Of a DNA stretch of 64,000 nucleotides, positions 1-8,872 are shown piece after piece. This stretch comes from Streptomyces sp. CB02414 (lineage in GTDB: Bacteria; Actinomycetota; Actinomycetes; Streptomycetales; Streptomycetaceae): the NCBI RefSeq assembly GCF_001905385.1, contig NZ_LIPF01000002.1, positions 868,001 to 932,000 of the forward strand, read 5' to 3'. Within the stretch, counting starts at the first letter, position 1, and every line of letters starts with the position of its first letter. The notes beneath the pieces are model-generated. The model saw only the letters and a list, made by a program, of their open reading frames with translations, was not told the origin of the DNA and searched no databases. Position numbers and translations under genes: made by a program.

Positions 1-608
1 GCGTTGAGGATCAGCGCGGCGACGATGATGTCGGCGGAGGCGTCGTCGATCTCGTCGGCCAGGTGCTGGAGCGCGTCGGGCAGCGGGGTGCGCGAGCGCA
101 GCCGGTCGACCAGGGCGTCCAGGTGGGGGCGGAGTACGGGCGCGGCGGCTCGGGCGGAGGCCGGTATGGCCTGCTCCAGTCCGACCGCGCCGGCGATGGT
201 GTCGCGCAGGGATTCCGTCCAGGAGGCGAGGGCCTCCACCCGCTTCATGGCGGCGCGTTCCTCGGCGGCGCCGCCGAAGAGGCGGTCCCAGAAGAAGACG
301 AGGATGCCGGCGGCGATGCCCAGTACCGCCCAGCGGGTGACGAGCAGGACGGCGAGGCCGACGATGGCCGCGAGGGAGCCGCGCTGGCCCGCCCAGCGGA
401 TCAGTTCGTTGGCCCGCTCGGTGGCCTGGCGCTTCTCGTGCTCGGGCTTGGCGGGCAGACCGCGTACGGCGACCATGAGCAGCGCGATGCCGCCGCCGAC
501 GGCGACGCCGCAGCCGAGCGCGTACAGGACGGTGGTGGAGAACAGGCCGCCCATGGAGCCGAGGGAGTCGAGCGCAGCGAGTGTGAGGCCGGGGTCGTTG
601 GTGGTCAT
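1..608 (-). CDS. tadB: TadB-like Flp pilus assembly protein (type II secretion F family), 3' end cut by window
   Basis: Open frame on the minus strand beginning at an ATG at 606-608 and running off the left edge, about 202 codons visible. The product starts MTTNDPGLTLAAL and has hydrophobic segments near residues 20-45 and 75-110, followed by a soluble Ala/Arg-rich helical part, as expected for the cytoplasmic first half of an inner-membrane GspF/TadB platform protein. The gene starts 5 bases after the tadA stop, so it is co-transcribed with the pilus ATPase whose motor action it would transmit. The second membrane half and stop are outside the window. Assignment rests on position and topology more than on a diagnostic motif. 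Confidence 0.8.
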   Translation of the reverse strand, partial: MTTNDPGLTLAALDSLGSMGGLFSTTVLYALGCGVAVGGGIALLMVAVRGLPAKPEHEKRQATERANELIRWAGQRGSLAAIVGLAVLLVTRWAVLGIAAGILVFFWDRLFGGAAEERAAMKRVEALASWTESLRDTIAGAVGLEQAIPASARAAAPVLRPHLDALVDRLRSRTPLPDALQHLADEIDDASADIIVAALILN

Positions 609-613
609 GTGCG

Positions 614-1921
614 TCACCCCCACGTTCCGTTGGGCCGGTAGCCGTAGGCGATGAGTTCCTCCAGGCAGGCTATGGGGGCGTGCGGGACGACCCGGCCGTC
701 GGGCGCCTCGGCGAAGACCTCGCTGGAGAGCACGCGTCCGTCGACGCCGTTCACCTCGCGGACGGAGGTGACCATGCGCTGGAGGCGTCCGCCGCTGTGG
801 AAGTTGTTGCGCCGCTGGATGAAGACGACGAAGTTGACGGCGCCCGCCACCAGCATCTGGCTGGCCTCGATCGGCAGCCGTTCGGCGGCCTGGAGGGCGT
901 ACGTCGAGATGCGGTTGAAGACCTCGTGCGAGCTGTTGGCGTGGATCGTGGAGAGCGAGCCGTCGTTGCCCTGCGACATGGCGTTGAGCATGGTCACGAT
1001 CTCGTCGCCGAGGACCTCACCGACGATGACGCGGGAAGGGTTCATACGGAGGGACCGGCGGACCAGTTCCGCCATGCTGATGGTGCCCTGGCCCTCGGAG
1101 TTGGGCAGCCGTTCCTCGAAGGCGACGACGTTGGGGTGCAGGTCGGGGAAGGTGTCGAGGCCCAGCTCCAGAGCGCGCTCGACGGTGATCAGGCGCTCGT
1201 TGGGCGGGATCTCGTTGGCGAGGGCGCGCAGCAGCGTCGTCTTTCCGGCGTTGGTCGCGCCCGCGATCATGACGTTCTTGCGGGCCCGGACCGCGCAGGC
1301 CAGGAAGTGGCCCAGCTCCGGGGTGAGGGTGCCGTTGCCGACCAGGTCGGAGATGAAGACCTTGCCCATGCGGGCGCGGCGGATGGAGAGCGCGGGGCGG
1401 CGGGCGACGTCCATGACCGCCGACAGACGCGAACCGTCCGGCAGACGCAGGTCCAGCTGCGGGTTGGCGGAGTCGAAGGGGCGGGAGGAGAGGCCGGAGT
1501 AGGCGCCGAGGATCTGGATCAGCTCGATGAGCTCCTCGTCGGTCTCGGCGACCGGCTCCCCGCGCTCCTCACGCCCGTCGGAGTAGCCGACGAAGACCTG
1601 GTCGCAGCCGTTGATGTCGATGTTCTCGACCTCGGGGTCGTCCAGCAGCGGCTGGAGCCGCCCGACGCCGAACAGCGCGGCGTGCACGGCGGCGGCGTAC
1701 GCCTCCTCCGTCTCCGCGTCCAGCGGCGTACGCCCGGCGTTGATCTCGGCGCGGGCGTACTCCTCCAGGATCTGCGCGATGACGGCGCGCGCGTACTGCC
1801 GCTCGTCCTCGGTGGACATCGGCGTGACGCCGCTGACCTGGTCCTGGCGACGCTGCTCGGCGATGCGGTCGCCGGCGTCCTGCCGGAACCGCTTGACCAA
1901 CGAGTGGTCGACTGCGGTCAT
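614..1921 (-). CDS. tadA: TadA/CpaF-family secretion ATPase
   Basis: 435-residue hexameric traffic ATPase predicted to power assembly of Flp-type pili from the cytoplasmic face of the membrane. The Walker A motif GATNAGKTTLL lies near residues 219-229, followed by the Walker B region and the His/Arg-rich boxes typical of VirB11/CpaF proteins (MNPSRVIVGEVLG). An N-terminal helical domain occupies about the first 120 residues. The start ATG overlaps the stop of the upstream TadZ-like gene by an ATGA, indicating translational coupling. Part of the minus-strand tad operon with cpaB, tadZ and tadB. No prepilin or prepilin peptidase gene is in the window. Confidence 0.92.
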   Translation of the reverse strand: MTAVDHSLVKRFRQDAGDRIAEQRRQDQVSGVTPMSTEDERQYARAVIAQILEEYARAEINAGRTPLDAETEEAYAAAVHAALFGVGRLQPLLDDPEVENIDINGCDQVFVGYSDGREERGEPVAETDEELIELIQILGAYSGLSSRPFDSANPQLDLRLPDGSRLSAVMDVARRPALSIRRARMGKVFISDLVGNGTLTPELGHFLACAVRARKNVMIAGATNAGKTTLLRALANEIPPNERLITVERALELGLDTFPDLHPNVVAFEERLPNSEGQGTISMAELVRRSLRMNPSRVIVGEVLGDEIVTMLNAMSQGNDGSLSTIHANSSHEVFNRISTYALQAAERLPIEASQMLVAGAVNFVVFIQRRNNFHSGGRLQRMVTSVREVNGVDGRVLSSEVFAEAPDGRVVPHAPIACLEELIAYGYRPNGTWG

Positions 1922-2805
1922 CGGCCGGCTCCAGCGTGACCGGCCATGCCGGCAGGACCGGAGGGACCGGTGGAACCAGCAGGACCGGTGGGTCCGGTCG
2001 GCATGGACCAGGCGGCGCCGAACTGCTGGTAAAGGTCCGAGGTGACCTTGCGGGCGGAGCGGATGAGCAGCGACTTCTCCAGCCGGCCGCGCCTGCGTCC
2101 GGCCAGCTGGTCGGCGCCGGCCGGGTCGTCGGCGATGGTGCCGACCACGCGGGCGCCGGTCTGGGCGGCCACCAGCATGTCGTTGACCTGGCCCGACAGC
2201 TTGGCGGCGTTGTTGGTGTCGGCGACGAGGACGACGCCGATCAGCGGCATGCCGAGGCTCGCGGCGCCGCGCGGGCCGCCGTGCAGCTTGTTGTTGAGGG
2301 CGGCGGCGCGGTCACGGACGCGGGCGATGGCCTCCGGCTCGGTACGGGAGAGCAGGAGGACGAGCGAAGCGTGCGGGAACAGCTCGGTGGCCGGGGAGTC
2401 GCCGCTGATGCGGCCGCAGTCGGCGATGACGTCGGCGGGCGCGTTCGGGGAGTCGGCGAGGGAGGCGAAGGCCCGGCCCAGGGTGGGCCACAGGCCCGCG
2501 AGACCGGCGGCCTGCTCGGAGATGCCGAGGCCGACGAGGACCTCCAGGCCACCGCTGAGCGGCTGTACGTGGTCCCAGAGCTGGTCGGGCACGAGGCCGC
2601 GGCGCGCGGTCGCGGCGATCGACAGCATGCCGGTGTTGGGGTTGAGCGGCCCACCGTGCGCTGCGGCGGACCGGTACACCAGGTCGCCGCCCGCCGGGTC
2701 GGTCTCGGCGAGCAGGACGCGGCGCGGCCAGACCGCCGCGAGGGCGACGGCCGCGGTGGTGACGCCGGGGGAACCCTTGTCGGCGGCGAGGGCGATGAGG
2801 GCCAT
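1918..2805 (-). CDS. tadZ: MinD/ParA-like ATPase, TadZ/CpaE-type pilus localisation protein
   Basis: 295-residue protein with a deviant Walker A motif right at the N terminus (ADKGSPGVTT, residues 8-17), as in ParA/MinD family ATPases, and LLLSRTEPEAIARV later in the fold. The CpaE/TadZ family positions the Flp secretion machine. Here the gene lies directly between the SAF protein and tadA and overlaps tadA by 4 bases, which favours that role over plasmid partition. The C-terminal 25 residues are a low-complexity Gly/Pro/Thr repeat (TGPTGPAG type), probably an unstructured tail. The usual N-terminal receiver domain of CpaE is missing. Confidence 0.8.
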   Translation of the reverse strand: MALIALAADKGSPGVTTAAVALAAVWPRRVLLAETDPAGGDLVYRSAAAHGGPLNPNTGMLSIAATARRGLVPDQLWDHVQPLSGGLEVLVGLGISEQAAGLAGLWPTLGRAFASLADSPNAPADVIADCGRISGDSPATELFPHASLVLLLSRTEPEAIARVRDRAAALNNKLHGGPRGAASLGMPLIGVVLVADTNNAAKLSGQVNDMLVAAQTGARVVGTIADDPAGADQLAGRRRGRLEKSLLIRSARKVTSDLYQQFGAAWSMPTGPTGPAGSTGPSGPAGMAGHAGAGR

Positions 2806-2823
2806 GGGTGGTTGGGTCGCCTT

Positions 2824-3540
2824 CTACTTGCCGGGGACGCGCACGAGGGCCACCTCGCCGGCGGAGGACGCCGAGGCGAGGGCGGCCGCGTCGGCTTCGT
2901 CGACGAGAAGGGTGATGGACTTGCTGCCCGTACTCACGGTGGCGTCGCCGTCTCCCTTGACGTTCTCCACCGAGGCGGTCGCGATCAGGGCGTTGCCGGA
3001 GGAGGACGACGAGGAGTCCTGATCGGAGTCGGAGCTGTCGGCACCGCGGGAGCCGACCCGGTACGCGGCGACCGTGTCACCGCCCTTGATGTCCGCGTAG
3101 TACTGGCCCTCCTTGAGAGCCACGCCGACGGACGCCTTCCCGGCGGGCATCTTGGGCTCCTTGGCGAACATCTCGCCGACCGGGAGGGAGCCACCGGGAA
3201 TCATGGTCACCGCTTGGTAGGTCTGGATGGTCTTGAGCTGTGATTCCTTGATGTAGTGGATGCCCGGGTCGTCCGCGACCATCACGATCGTGGAATTCTG
3301 ATCGGTGATCTTCCCGCCCGGCGGAATGTCCTTCGTCACCTTGACGACCTCGACCCGTTCCCCGACCCGCAGCACCAGCATCGTGGCCCCCAGCGCGCCC
3401 AGCAGGATCAGCAGCACCGCCAGCGCGGCCAGCGCGGGTTTGCGCTCGCGAGGAGGGCTGGGAAGCCGGTCACCGACCGACGGCTGAGCCGGAGCCGCGG
3501 AACGTCCCGCGCCCGCCCCCGTACGCTCCTGGATCTTCAC
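2824..3540 (-). CDS. cpaB: SAF-domain protein, CpaB/RcpC-like pilus assembly factor
   Basis: About 238 residues from a GTG at 3538-3540, chosen because GGGGAG stands 6-7 bases upstream; an in-frame upstream start exists at 3582. A Pro/Arg-rich cytoplasmic tail is followed by one membrane segment (ALAALAVLLILLGALGATML) and an SAF domain (VVKVTKDIPPGGKI). CpaB/RcpC proteins sit between inner membrane and envelope in Tad systems. A Ser/Asp-rich linker (SSDSDQDSSSSSS) splits the C-terminal half. First gene of the tad operon, so its promoter should lie in the AT-richer stretch at 3541-3640. Confidence 0.78.
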   Translation of the reverse strand: MKIQERTGAGAGRSAAPAQPSVGDRLPSPPRERKPALAALAVLLILLGALGATMLVLRVGERVEVVKVTKDIPPGGKITDQNSTIVMVADDPGIHYIKESQLKTIQTYQAVTMIPGGSLPVGEMFAKEPKMPAGKASVGVALKEGQYYADIKGGDTVAAYRVGSRGADSSDSDQDSSSSSSGNALIATASVENVKGDGDATVSTGSKSITLLVDEADAAALASASSAGEVALVRVPGK

Positions 3541-4040
3541 GCAACCGCTCCCCGTACACCCAAGAAATTGTCTGCCGCGCACTCGCTTGAGCAGCAGTCA
3601 CCACTCAAGTGCGCGCAATCATCAGTAAATTCGGACACTCCGCGCGTCCCGCCCGACCGGTGGCGTCCAGGGACAACCCCTGACGCACCCGCCCGACCTG
3701 GGCGAATAGCCAGCAGCGAGGCGAGTGTCAAGCCATCGCACCGTATCAGCCGCACATAAGCCCCTCAAGGCGCGCCGGCCCCCTCGGGCCTCACGCCTCA
3801 CACCGTTACCGTTCAGCAACTTCGCGCCGCCGCCGCCCCTTTGAGTACCGCCCGAGAGCCACCCGTTCCAACTGTGCGCGTGCGAATAGGCTCCCGCTAC
3901 AGCGAGACACCGTCCGCATGCCGTTCGTCACGGTGCGGCCATGATGCCTGCACGAATCACTCACGAAGGCGCGGAGGCCCCGTGCCATGATCTTCGCTCG
4001 GACTGATGAAGGGCCGGCACGGCACACAGGGGGAAAGACG
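3541..4040. other. 500-base divergent intergenic region
   Basis: No convincing gene. Open frames here lack ribosome binding sites and codon bias. The part at 3560-3635 is clearly less GC-rich than the surroundings (for example around caagaaattgtc and cagtaaattc) and is the likely promoter zone of the minus-strand pilus operon. The part at 3940-4040 carries the promoter and the GGGGGAAAG ribosome site of the plus-strand gene at 4041. Confidence 0.5.
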
Positions 4041-4931
4041 ATGGACCTGCTACCGGTGAACGGGGCAGCGCTGGCCGCCGACGCCAGAGCCCTGGCCGCG
4101 GTCCGGGCCATCAGCACGCGTCACGGCTTCGACTACACCGACGACGCGGCGGTGACCGAGCTCCTTACCGAGCGACGTCAGGCGTTGACTGCGGAGCAGC
4201 GACGGCCGGCGGCAACGCTGGGGGTTCTCGCGCTGACGGCCGGCCTGCTCCTGCCGTGCGCCGTCCCGATGGTCCCAGCGCTGACCGATCACCTTTTCTC
4301 CGCGCTCGGCGCCGCCGGGTGCCTCTTCGTCGTCGGCGTGGCCATGGTCGTACACGTGCGAGTCCGCTGGAAGCGCGCGCTGACGGACGGACCGCTCGCC
4401 GGCTACCGCGAGGTCCTCGGCGTGGCCCGCGCACACGGCATTCCGCTGACGCACGTACCGGCGTGGCTGGAGGGCCGGTCGTCGACCGGGGGCGGCAAGG
4501 GCGCGGCGCCGATTCCGACGTACGCGGCGGTCGAGGCACCGTCGGGTGCGGGTCCGTTCCGCGGGGCGGACGCCCCCGTCACCGCACCGGTCGCCGTGCC
4601 GCCGAAGCCCGAAGCCGTCAGCGCGTACGAGACGATGGCCGACGTCGGCGGCTGGCACGACGAGACGGGCTGCCTGCTGTTCCTGGCCGGCGCGTGCGGG
4701 GCGATGTGGGCCGCGACGTCGGACGAACCCGGCGCCTACGGCGCCCTGCTCCTCGTCCCCCTCGCCGTGTACATCTGGCTCGTCGGCCGTCGGCAGGGCC
4801 GGGAGAAGGAACGGTTGCGGGAGGCGGCGCTGGCCTATGTCCGGGAGGTCGCGGCGGCGCAGGCAGCCGGGGCCAAAGTGCCCGAACTTCCGCCCAAGCT
4901 ACGCGAACTGACCGAAACACAACACGACTGA
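4041..4931 (+). CDS. Predicted four-helix membrane protein, unknown function
   Basis: 296 residues from the ATG at 4041, preceded by GGGGGAAAG; an in-frame upstream ATG at 3987 has no ribosome site. Two hydrophobic hairpins are predicted near residues 58-105 and 210-255, separated by a Pro/Ala/Gly-rich loop. The soluble N terminus contains HGFDYTDDAAVTELL. This resembles RFDFLDDRAVHWML in the membrane protein at 16573-17145, suggesting distant paralogy within this secretion-linked region. Followed after 39 bases by a lipoprotein gene. I do not recognise the family. Confidence 0.7.
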   Translation: MDLLPVNGAALAADARALAAVRAISTRHGFDYTDDAAVTELLTERRQALTAEQRRPAATLGVLALTAGLLLPCAVPMVPALTDHLFSALGAAGCLFVVGVAMVVHVRVRWKRALTDGPLAGYREVLGVARAHGIPLTHVPAWLEGRSSTGGGKGAAPIPTYAAVEAPSGAGPFRGADAPVTAPVAVPPKPEAVSAYETMADVGGWHDETGCLLFLAGACGAMWAATSDEPGAYGALLLVPLAVYIWLVGRRQGREKERLREAALAYVREVAAAQAAGAKVPELPPKLRELTETQHD

Positions 4932-4970
4932 CCGGACCGAACTCCCCCCACCCCCCACCAAGGAGTCCCC

Positions 4971-5714
4971 ATGAAGCGCGCCGCCCCGGCCGCACTCGCC
5001 GCCCTGTCCGCCCTCTCCCTCGCAGCGCTCACCGCCTGCGGCGGGGACTCCGGCTCGGACACGGACTCGTCGGAGAAGCCGGCAGCGACCGCACAACAGG
5101 AGAAGCAGCAGACGCCGGAGGAGCGGCTGAAGCAGCTGGTGATCACCAAGGCAGACGTCTCCGGCATGACCGTGTCCGACGCGGACGTGGCGAGCTCCGA
5201 CAACAGCGAGTTCGCCTTCGCCAAGTCCCCGCAGGAGGTAACGGTCGAGAAGCCCGTCTGCGCCCCACTCGCCTACGCCATGAACCAGCTACCCCTCGGC
5301 GAGCCGCAGGCCGACCTCACGCGCTCCCTCAGTTCCGACGCCACCAAACCCTTCACGTACGTGATGCTCATGGCGTACGAGTCCGGCAAGGCCGAGGCCG
5401 CCCTGACCGGCCTGTCCAAGGCCATGGACGCCTGCACCGGCGGCTTCACCGCCAAGGCCAACGGCAACACGAGCGCGTACGACTCCGTGACCGCCGAGAA
5501 GCCCGTGGCGGAGGCCGGTGACGAGTCGCTCGCCTTCCGGTCGACGCTGACGTTCCGGGGCGCCACCCACACCGTGCACACCCAGGCCGTACGCAGCGGT
5601 GACGTCGTCGCCGTGTACTTCTCGGTCGACGGCATGGCCATGGTCAACGCGAGGCCGAGCGACGCGAAGCTGTCCGCGGCGGTCGTGAAGGCGCAGAACG
5701 CCAAGCTGGGCTGA
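4971..5714 (+). CDS. Lipoprotein of unknown function
   Basis: 247 residues with a type II signal peptide and lipobox LTAC (Cys23), so exported and lipid-anchored. AAGGAG lies 6 bases before the ATG. After a Ser/Asp/Glu linker the mature part (about residues 55-245) has alternating strand/helix character and ends in a hydrophobic helix-like stretch. It recalls the PknH-type extracellular sensor fold found in many actinobacterial lipoproteins, but no decisive motif is visible. Lies between two membrane proteins on the same strand and is probably co-expressed with the upstream one. Confidence 0.75.
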   Translation: MKRAAPAALAALSALSLAALTACGGDSGSDTDSSEKPAATAQQEKQQTPEERLKQLVITKADVSGMTVSDADVASSDNSEFAFAKSPQEVTVEKPVCAPLAYAMNQLPLGEPQADLTRSLSSDATKPFTYVMLMAYESGKAEAALTGLSKAMDACTGGFTAKANGNTSAYDSVTAEKPVAEAGDESLAFRSTLTFRGATHTVHTQAVRSGDVVAVYFSVDGMAMVNARPSDAKLSAAVVKAQNAKLG

Positions 5715-5800
5715 GGGAGGGCGGTTTCGCGGCAGTGAAGAAGCCGTCAGTAGAGTGCCGCGGGCGAGAAATCCACAACCGGGGACGGGGACACGGGGCA

Positions 5801-7939
5801 GTGCGAGCGGTGACCACACTCACGACGGCTGAACGGCCACCGGCCGCCGGTACCGGAGCCGGCCTGGTCCGCCTGCTCCTCACTCTCTGCGGCCTCACCG
5901 CCCTGCTCCTCACCGCAGCGACCCTGATGGCCGCCCCGGCCCGCGCCGCCGACGCCCCCGCGGCGAACCAGCCGCCCAACCAGGCCGCCTACCTGGCCGA
6001 CCGCCTCCGCGAGAACCCGGTCCACGTCACCGACCAGCTCCCACGCGTGATCCCGCGCTCCATGGCACCCGACTTCGCCCGGCTCGCCAAGCGCACCGAC
6101 GTACCGACATACGTGCTCGTCCTGCCGTCCCAGAGCGGCTTCGGCGAGGACCTGCTGGGCGCGGTGCACGACGAGCTCGGGCGGGACGGGCTCTACGCGC
6201 TCCTCGACGACTCGGGCGTGAGGAAGGCGGCGGCCTACGGCGTGAACGCCCCCGCTGAGGCCGCCCGCAGGGTCGCCGCTTACGAACTCCCCTACGACGC
6301 GGGCCCGCTGCGCAACTTCGAACGCTTCGTGGACGTCGTCGCGCAGGGCCCGGAGAAGGCGGAGGCGCGGGCGGCCGCGGCCGGCAAGAAGCTCCGGGAC
6401 GGCTACGAGCCCGAGGAGATGTACATCGGCCCGGCCGACCGCAAGAACCAGTCCTTCGTCACGGGCATCGCACTCACCGGCGTACCGCTGACGATCCTGC
6501 TGCTGGCGCCGTGTGTACGGCGGGCCCATCGCCGCTTCCCACGAGCGACCCCGCCCCGCCCCGCCGCGGGCCGCCCCGTCTGGCGGCGTCTGCTCACCCC
6601 GGGCCTCGCCCTCGCCGCCGCGGCAGCGATCGCCCTCACCGCTCCGCTCGTCTTCGACCAGACGAAAAGAAGTGCTGCTCCGCTGCCCAGCGCCGCCGAC
6701 ATGACGGCACGCGTCGAACGGGTCGCAGACGGCCTGGCCCGCGACCCGGTGTACGTAGACCCGGAGAGCCCACAGGCTCTGGACGCCACTCAGCTCTCCC
6801 GGCTGCACGACCGCATCGAACAGTTCGGGCGCTCAGAGGGCGGTGGCCCGGTGTACGTCACCGTCGTGCCGCACCTGCCGGAGGACGAGTCAGCCGGTGA
6901 CGAGGAGCTGTTCGCGGCCGCGGTGCGGGCAGAACTGAGCAAGGCGGACCAGGTCGGCGAGGCGGACGGCGTGTACGTCGTCGCCGACCCGCTGGACGGC
7001 TACATCGACGTCTTCAACCACGGCCTGCGCCTGGAGAGTCTCCGCCTCCTCTACGACATCCCCGAGTTCATCTCCTACGGAGACGACCGGTCGGACGAGG
7101 CAGACGACCACCTCCTGGGCGAGCGCCTCGACGCGCTGATGACGTACCTCGACAAGTCACCGCGCACCGACGAGCCGACCACCTCCGGCGACCCTGCGCG
7201 CCCCCTCAGCCCCGAGGCAGAGAACGCCCTCCCGCCGCTCTTCGCCACCGACTTCTGGCCGGGCCTGTTCGTCGGCGTCGTGGCGGCGCTGCTGCTGCTC
7301 GGGCTGGTGGCGGGCGTCCTCGGAATCGTCGCGGCGGTGCTGCGCCGACGTATTCCGGCAGTGCTGCGGACGCAGGCGCTGACTCTGGCGGCACCGAGCA
7401 AGCCGTCCGAGGCGTACCTGCGCCGTACGGCTTGTACGGAACTCTCGGCGGCGGGACAGGCCATCACCGAGACCGACGCCGGGTGGGAGGCTCTCGCCCT
7501 CGCCTGGGAACGTTTCGACGCCGCGATGTTCCTCGTCGACGGCGACATTGAAGGCATGAGCTCACCTGGTGCACCGGGTACCGACCCGGCGACCCTCCTG
7601 GCCGTCATTGTCCTCGCCCGCGGAGCCCGCAACGCCCTCGACGGCGACACCAACGATCGTTGCTGCGCCGTCAACCCGCTCCACGGCCCCCCGGCCGGCC
7701 GCCGCCACGTCCGCGTCTTGGCGCAAGGCAACCGCAGGCGCAGGCTGTCGCTGTGCCCGCTCTGCCTGGACGCGGCCAACGCCACACCGTACGAACTGCG
7801 CGAACGCAGGCTGACCCTGCCGGGCCCGTCCGGCACGCGCGTGCCGTACGACGAGCCGGCGGGCAGTCCCCTGTCCGTGCTCGGCGACGGGATCAACCGC
7901 CTGGCGGACCGAGTGCGGGAGACCTCACCCGCCCAGTGA
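5801..7939 (+). CDS. Large exported/membrane protein with two similar extracellular domains and Cys-rich tail
   Basis: About 712 residues from the GTG at 5801 (5735 and 5810 are alternatives). A signal peptide ends near ARAADAPAA. Two domains of roughly 130 residues resemble each other: one begins LRENPVHV (about residue 65) and contains YVLVLPSQSGFGEDLL. The other begins LARDPVYVD (about residue 315) and contains YVTVVPHLPEDE. Each is followed by a membrane helix, giving an extracellular-TM-extracellular-TM-cytoplasm plan. The cytoplasmic tail has CC and CPLC clusters (about residues 645-680) that could bind zinc. The duplicated domains recall TPM-type folds, as inference only. Function unknown. 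Confidence 0.72.
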   Translation: MRAVTTLTTAERPPAAGTGAGLVRLLLTLCGLTALLLTAATLMAAPARAADAPAANQPPNQAAYLADRLRENPVHVTDQLPRVIPRSMAPDFARLAKRTDVPTYVLVLPSQSGFGEDLLGAVHDELGRDGLYALLDDSGVRKAAAYGVNAPAEAARRVAAYELPYDAGPLRNFERFVDVVAQGPEKAEARAAAAGKKLRDGYEPEEMYIGPADRKNQSFVTGIALTGVPLTILLLAPCVRRAHRRFPRATPPRPAAGRPVWRRLLTPGLALAAAAAIALTAPLVFDQTKRSAAPLPSAADMTARVERVADGLARDPVYVDPESPQALDATQLSRLHDRIEQFGRSEGGGPVYVTVVPHLPEDESAGDEELFAAAVRAELSKADQVGEADGVYVVADPLDGYIDVFNHGLRLESLRLLYDIPEFISYGDDRSDEADDHLLGERLDALMTYLDKSPRTDEPTTSGDPARPLSPEAENALPPLFATDFWPGLFVGVVAALLLLGLVAGVLGIVAAVLRRRIPAVLRTQALTLAAPSKPSEAYLRRTACTELSAAGQAITETDAGWEALALAWERFDAAMFLVDGDIEGMSSPGAPGTDPATLLAVIVLARGARNALDGDTNDRCCAVNPLHGPPAGRRHVRVLAQGNRRRRLSLCPLCLDAANATPYELRERRLTLPGPSGTRVPYDEPAGSPLSVLGDGINRLADRVRETSPAQ

Positions 7940-8015
7940 GCCAGGGGCCGCTCCCCGCATCGCGTCTGACGCCGATCGGAGGACACACGATGGACACACG
8001 AGACACCGGCACCGG

Positions 8016-8609
8016 TTACCGCCCAGCGGCAGCGCGGCGACTCTTGCCCTTCCCCTTCTTGCGCAGCCTCCGCAGGCGCTCCCGCTCCCGCGCACGGCGC
8101 TTTTCGATGACGGCACGGCGCCAACGGTAGAAGAGCCAGCCCACTCCACCCGCGACGGCGATATACGCGAGCACTGCCGACCCTGCCCCGGGGATATAGG
8201 CACACCCCGGCTCGTACGACCGGCAGTTCTTGCCCGGCAGCCCACTGATCAGGAAGGAGACCGGCGCCAACACAGCCGCGACGCAGGCCACTCGGGTAAC
8301 GACGCACACCACACGCGCCAGGCCACTGGGCCGGGCCTGGCCGCCGAACCGGCCCGGCACAACACCGGTCCACCCGAAAAGACTCAGCACTCCCAGTGCG
8401 GCACCGACTGCCCAGGAGCCACCGGACACGTCGTACACAGCCGGCGCGATGTGACGCGAGAACCACCGCATGCTCCCAATGGCGAGGACCAGCACCGGCA
8501 CGCCCACAACCAGGTACAGGACCAGCCCGGTCATGTCCCGCTTCCGGGTCGGGACGTCCTCTTCGGCCTTCTCCTCGTCCGACACCTGCTCGCTCCCCGC
8601 CGTACTCAC
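8016..8609 (-). CDS. Four-helix membrane protein, unknown function
   Basis: 197 residues from a GTG at 8607-8609 with AGGTGGGAT upstream. An acidic N terminus is followed by about four hydrophobic segments, a loop with two cysteines (CRSYEPGC), and a very basic C-terminal tail rich in Arg/Lys (about residues 165-197), which should be cytoplasmic and might contact nucleic acid or lipid. Transcribed towards the plus-strand gene ending at 7939. No family recognised. Confidence 0.68.
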   Translation of the reverse strand: MSTAGSEQVSDEEKAEEDVPTRKRDMTGLVLYLVVGVPVLVLAIGSMRWFSRHIAPAVYDVSGGSWAVGAALGVLSLFGWTGVVPGRFGGQARPSGLARVVCVVTRVACVAAVLAPVSFLISGLPGKNCRSYEPGCAYIPGAGSAVLAYIAVAGGVGWLFYRWRRAVIEKRRARERERLRRLRKKGKGKSRRAAAGR

Positions 8610-8801
8610 GATCCCACCTGCTCTGCCGAACCCCGCCCCAGGTGCCCATCACGACGGCCATCACGATGAGGGTCCCGAGGAACCCTCCGTACGAGCTGCT
8701 GCCCGGGTCGTCCGTCGGGCCGGCGACGCCTTCCGGGTCGTACCGCACACTAACCCTTGGGGGAAGACACCCCGCTCGATCAGCTCGCTCATGAGGGACA
8801 C
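8610..8801 (-). pseudogene. Possible decayed small membrane-protein gene
   Basis: A very good ribosome site (TAGGAGGTCA) precedes a GTG at 8799-8801 that starts VSLMSELIERGVFPQ. After that the frame loses coding character. A different frame from a GTG at 8746-8748 reads VRYDPEGVAGPTDDPG and then a clear membrane helix (FLGTLIVMAVVMGTWGGV), but has no stop before it enters the next gene. This is best explained by a frameshift joining the two parts, either real decay or a sequence error. Low certainty. Confidence 0.3.
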
Positions 8802-8872
8802 GGCGGCTGACCTCCTACCCCGCGTATGACGGGCCCGGCCAGGGCGAGCAGGGCTCTCGACAGCCGGCCGGG

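Noticed and set aside
3806..4117. Minus-strand 103-codon frame in the 3.5-4.0 kb gap
   Set aside because: No ribosome site, overlaps the start of the gene at 4041, composition like non-coding.
7075..8748. Minus-strand 557-codon frame
   Set aside because: Mostly antisense to the gene 5801-7939; only its first about 45 codons look protein-like and are treated as a possible decayed gene.
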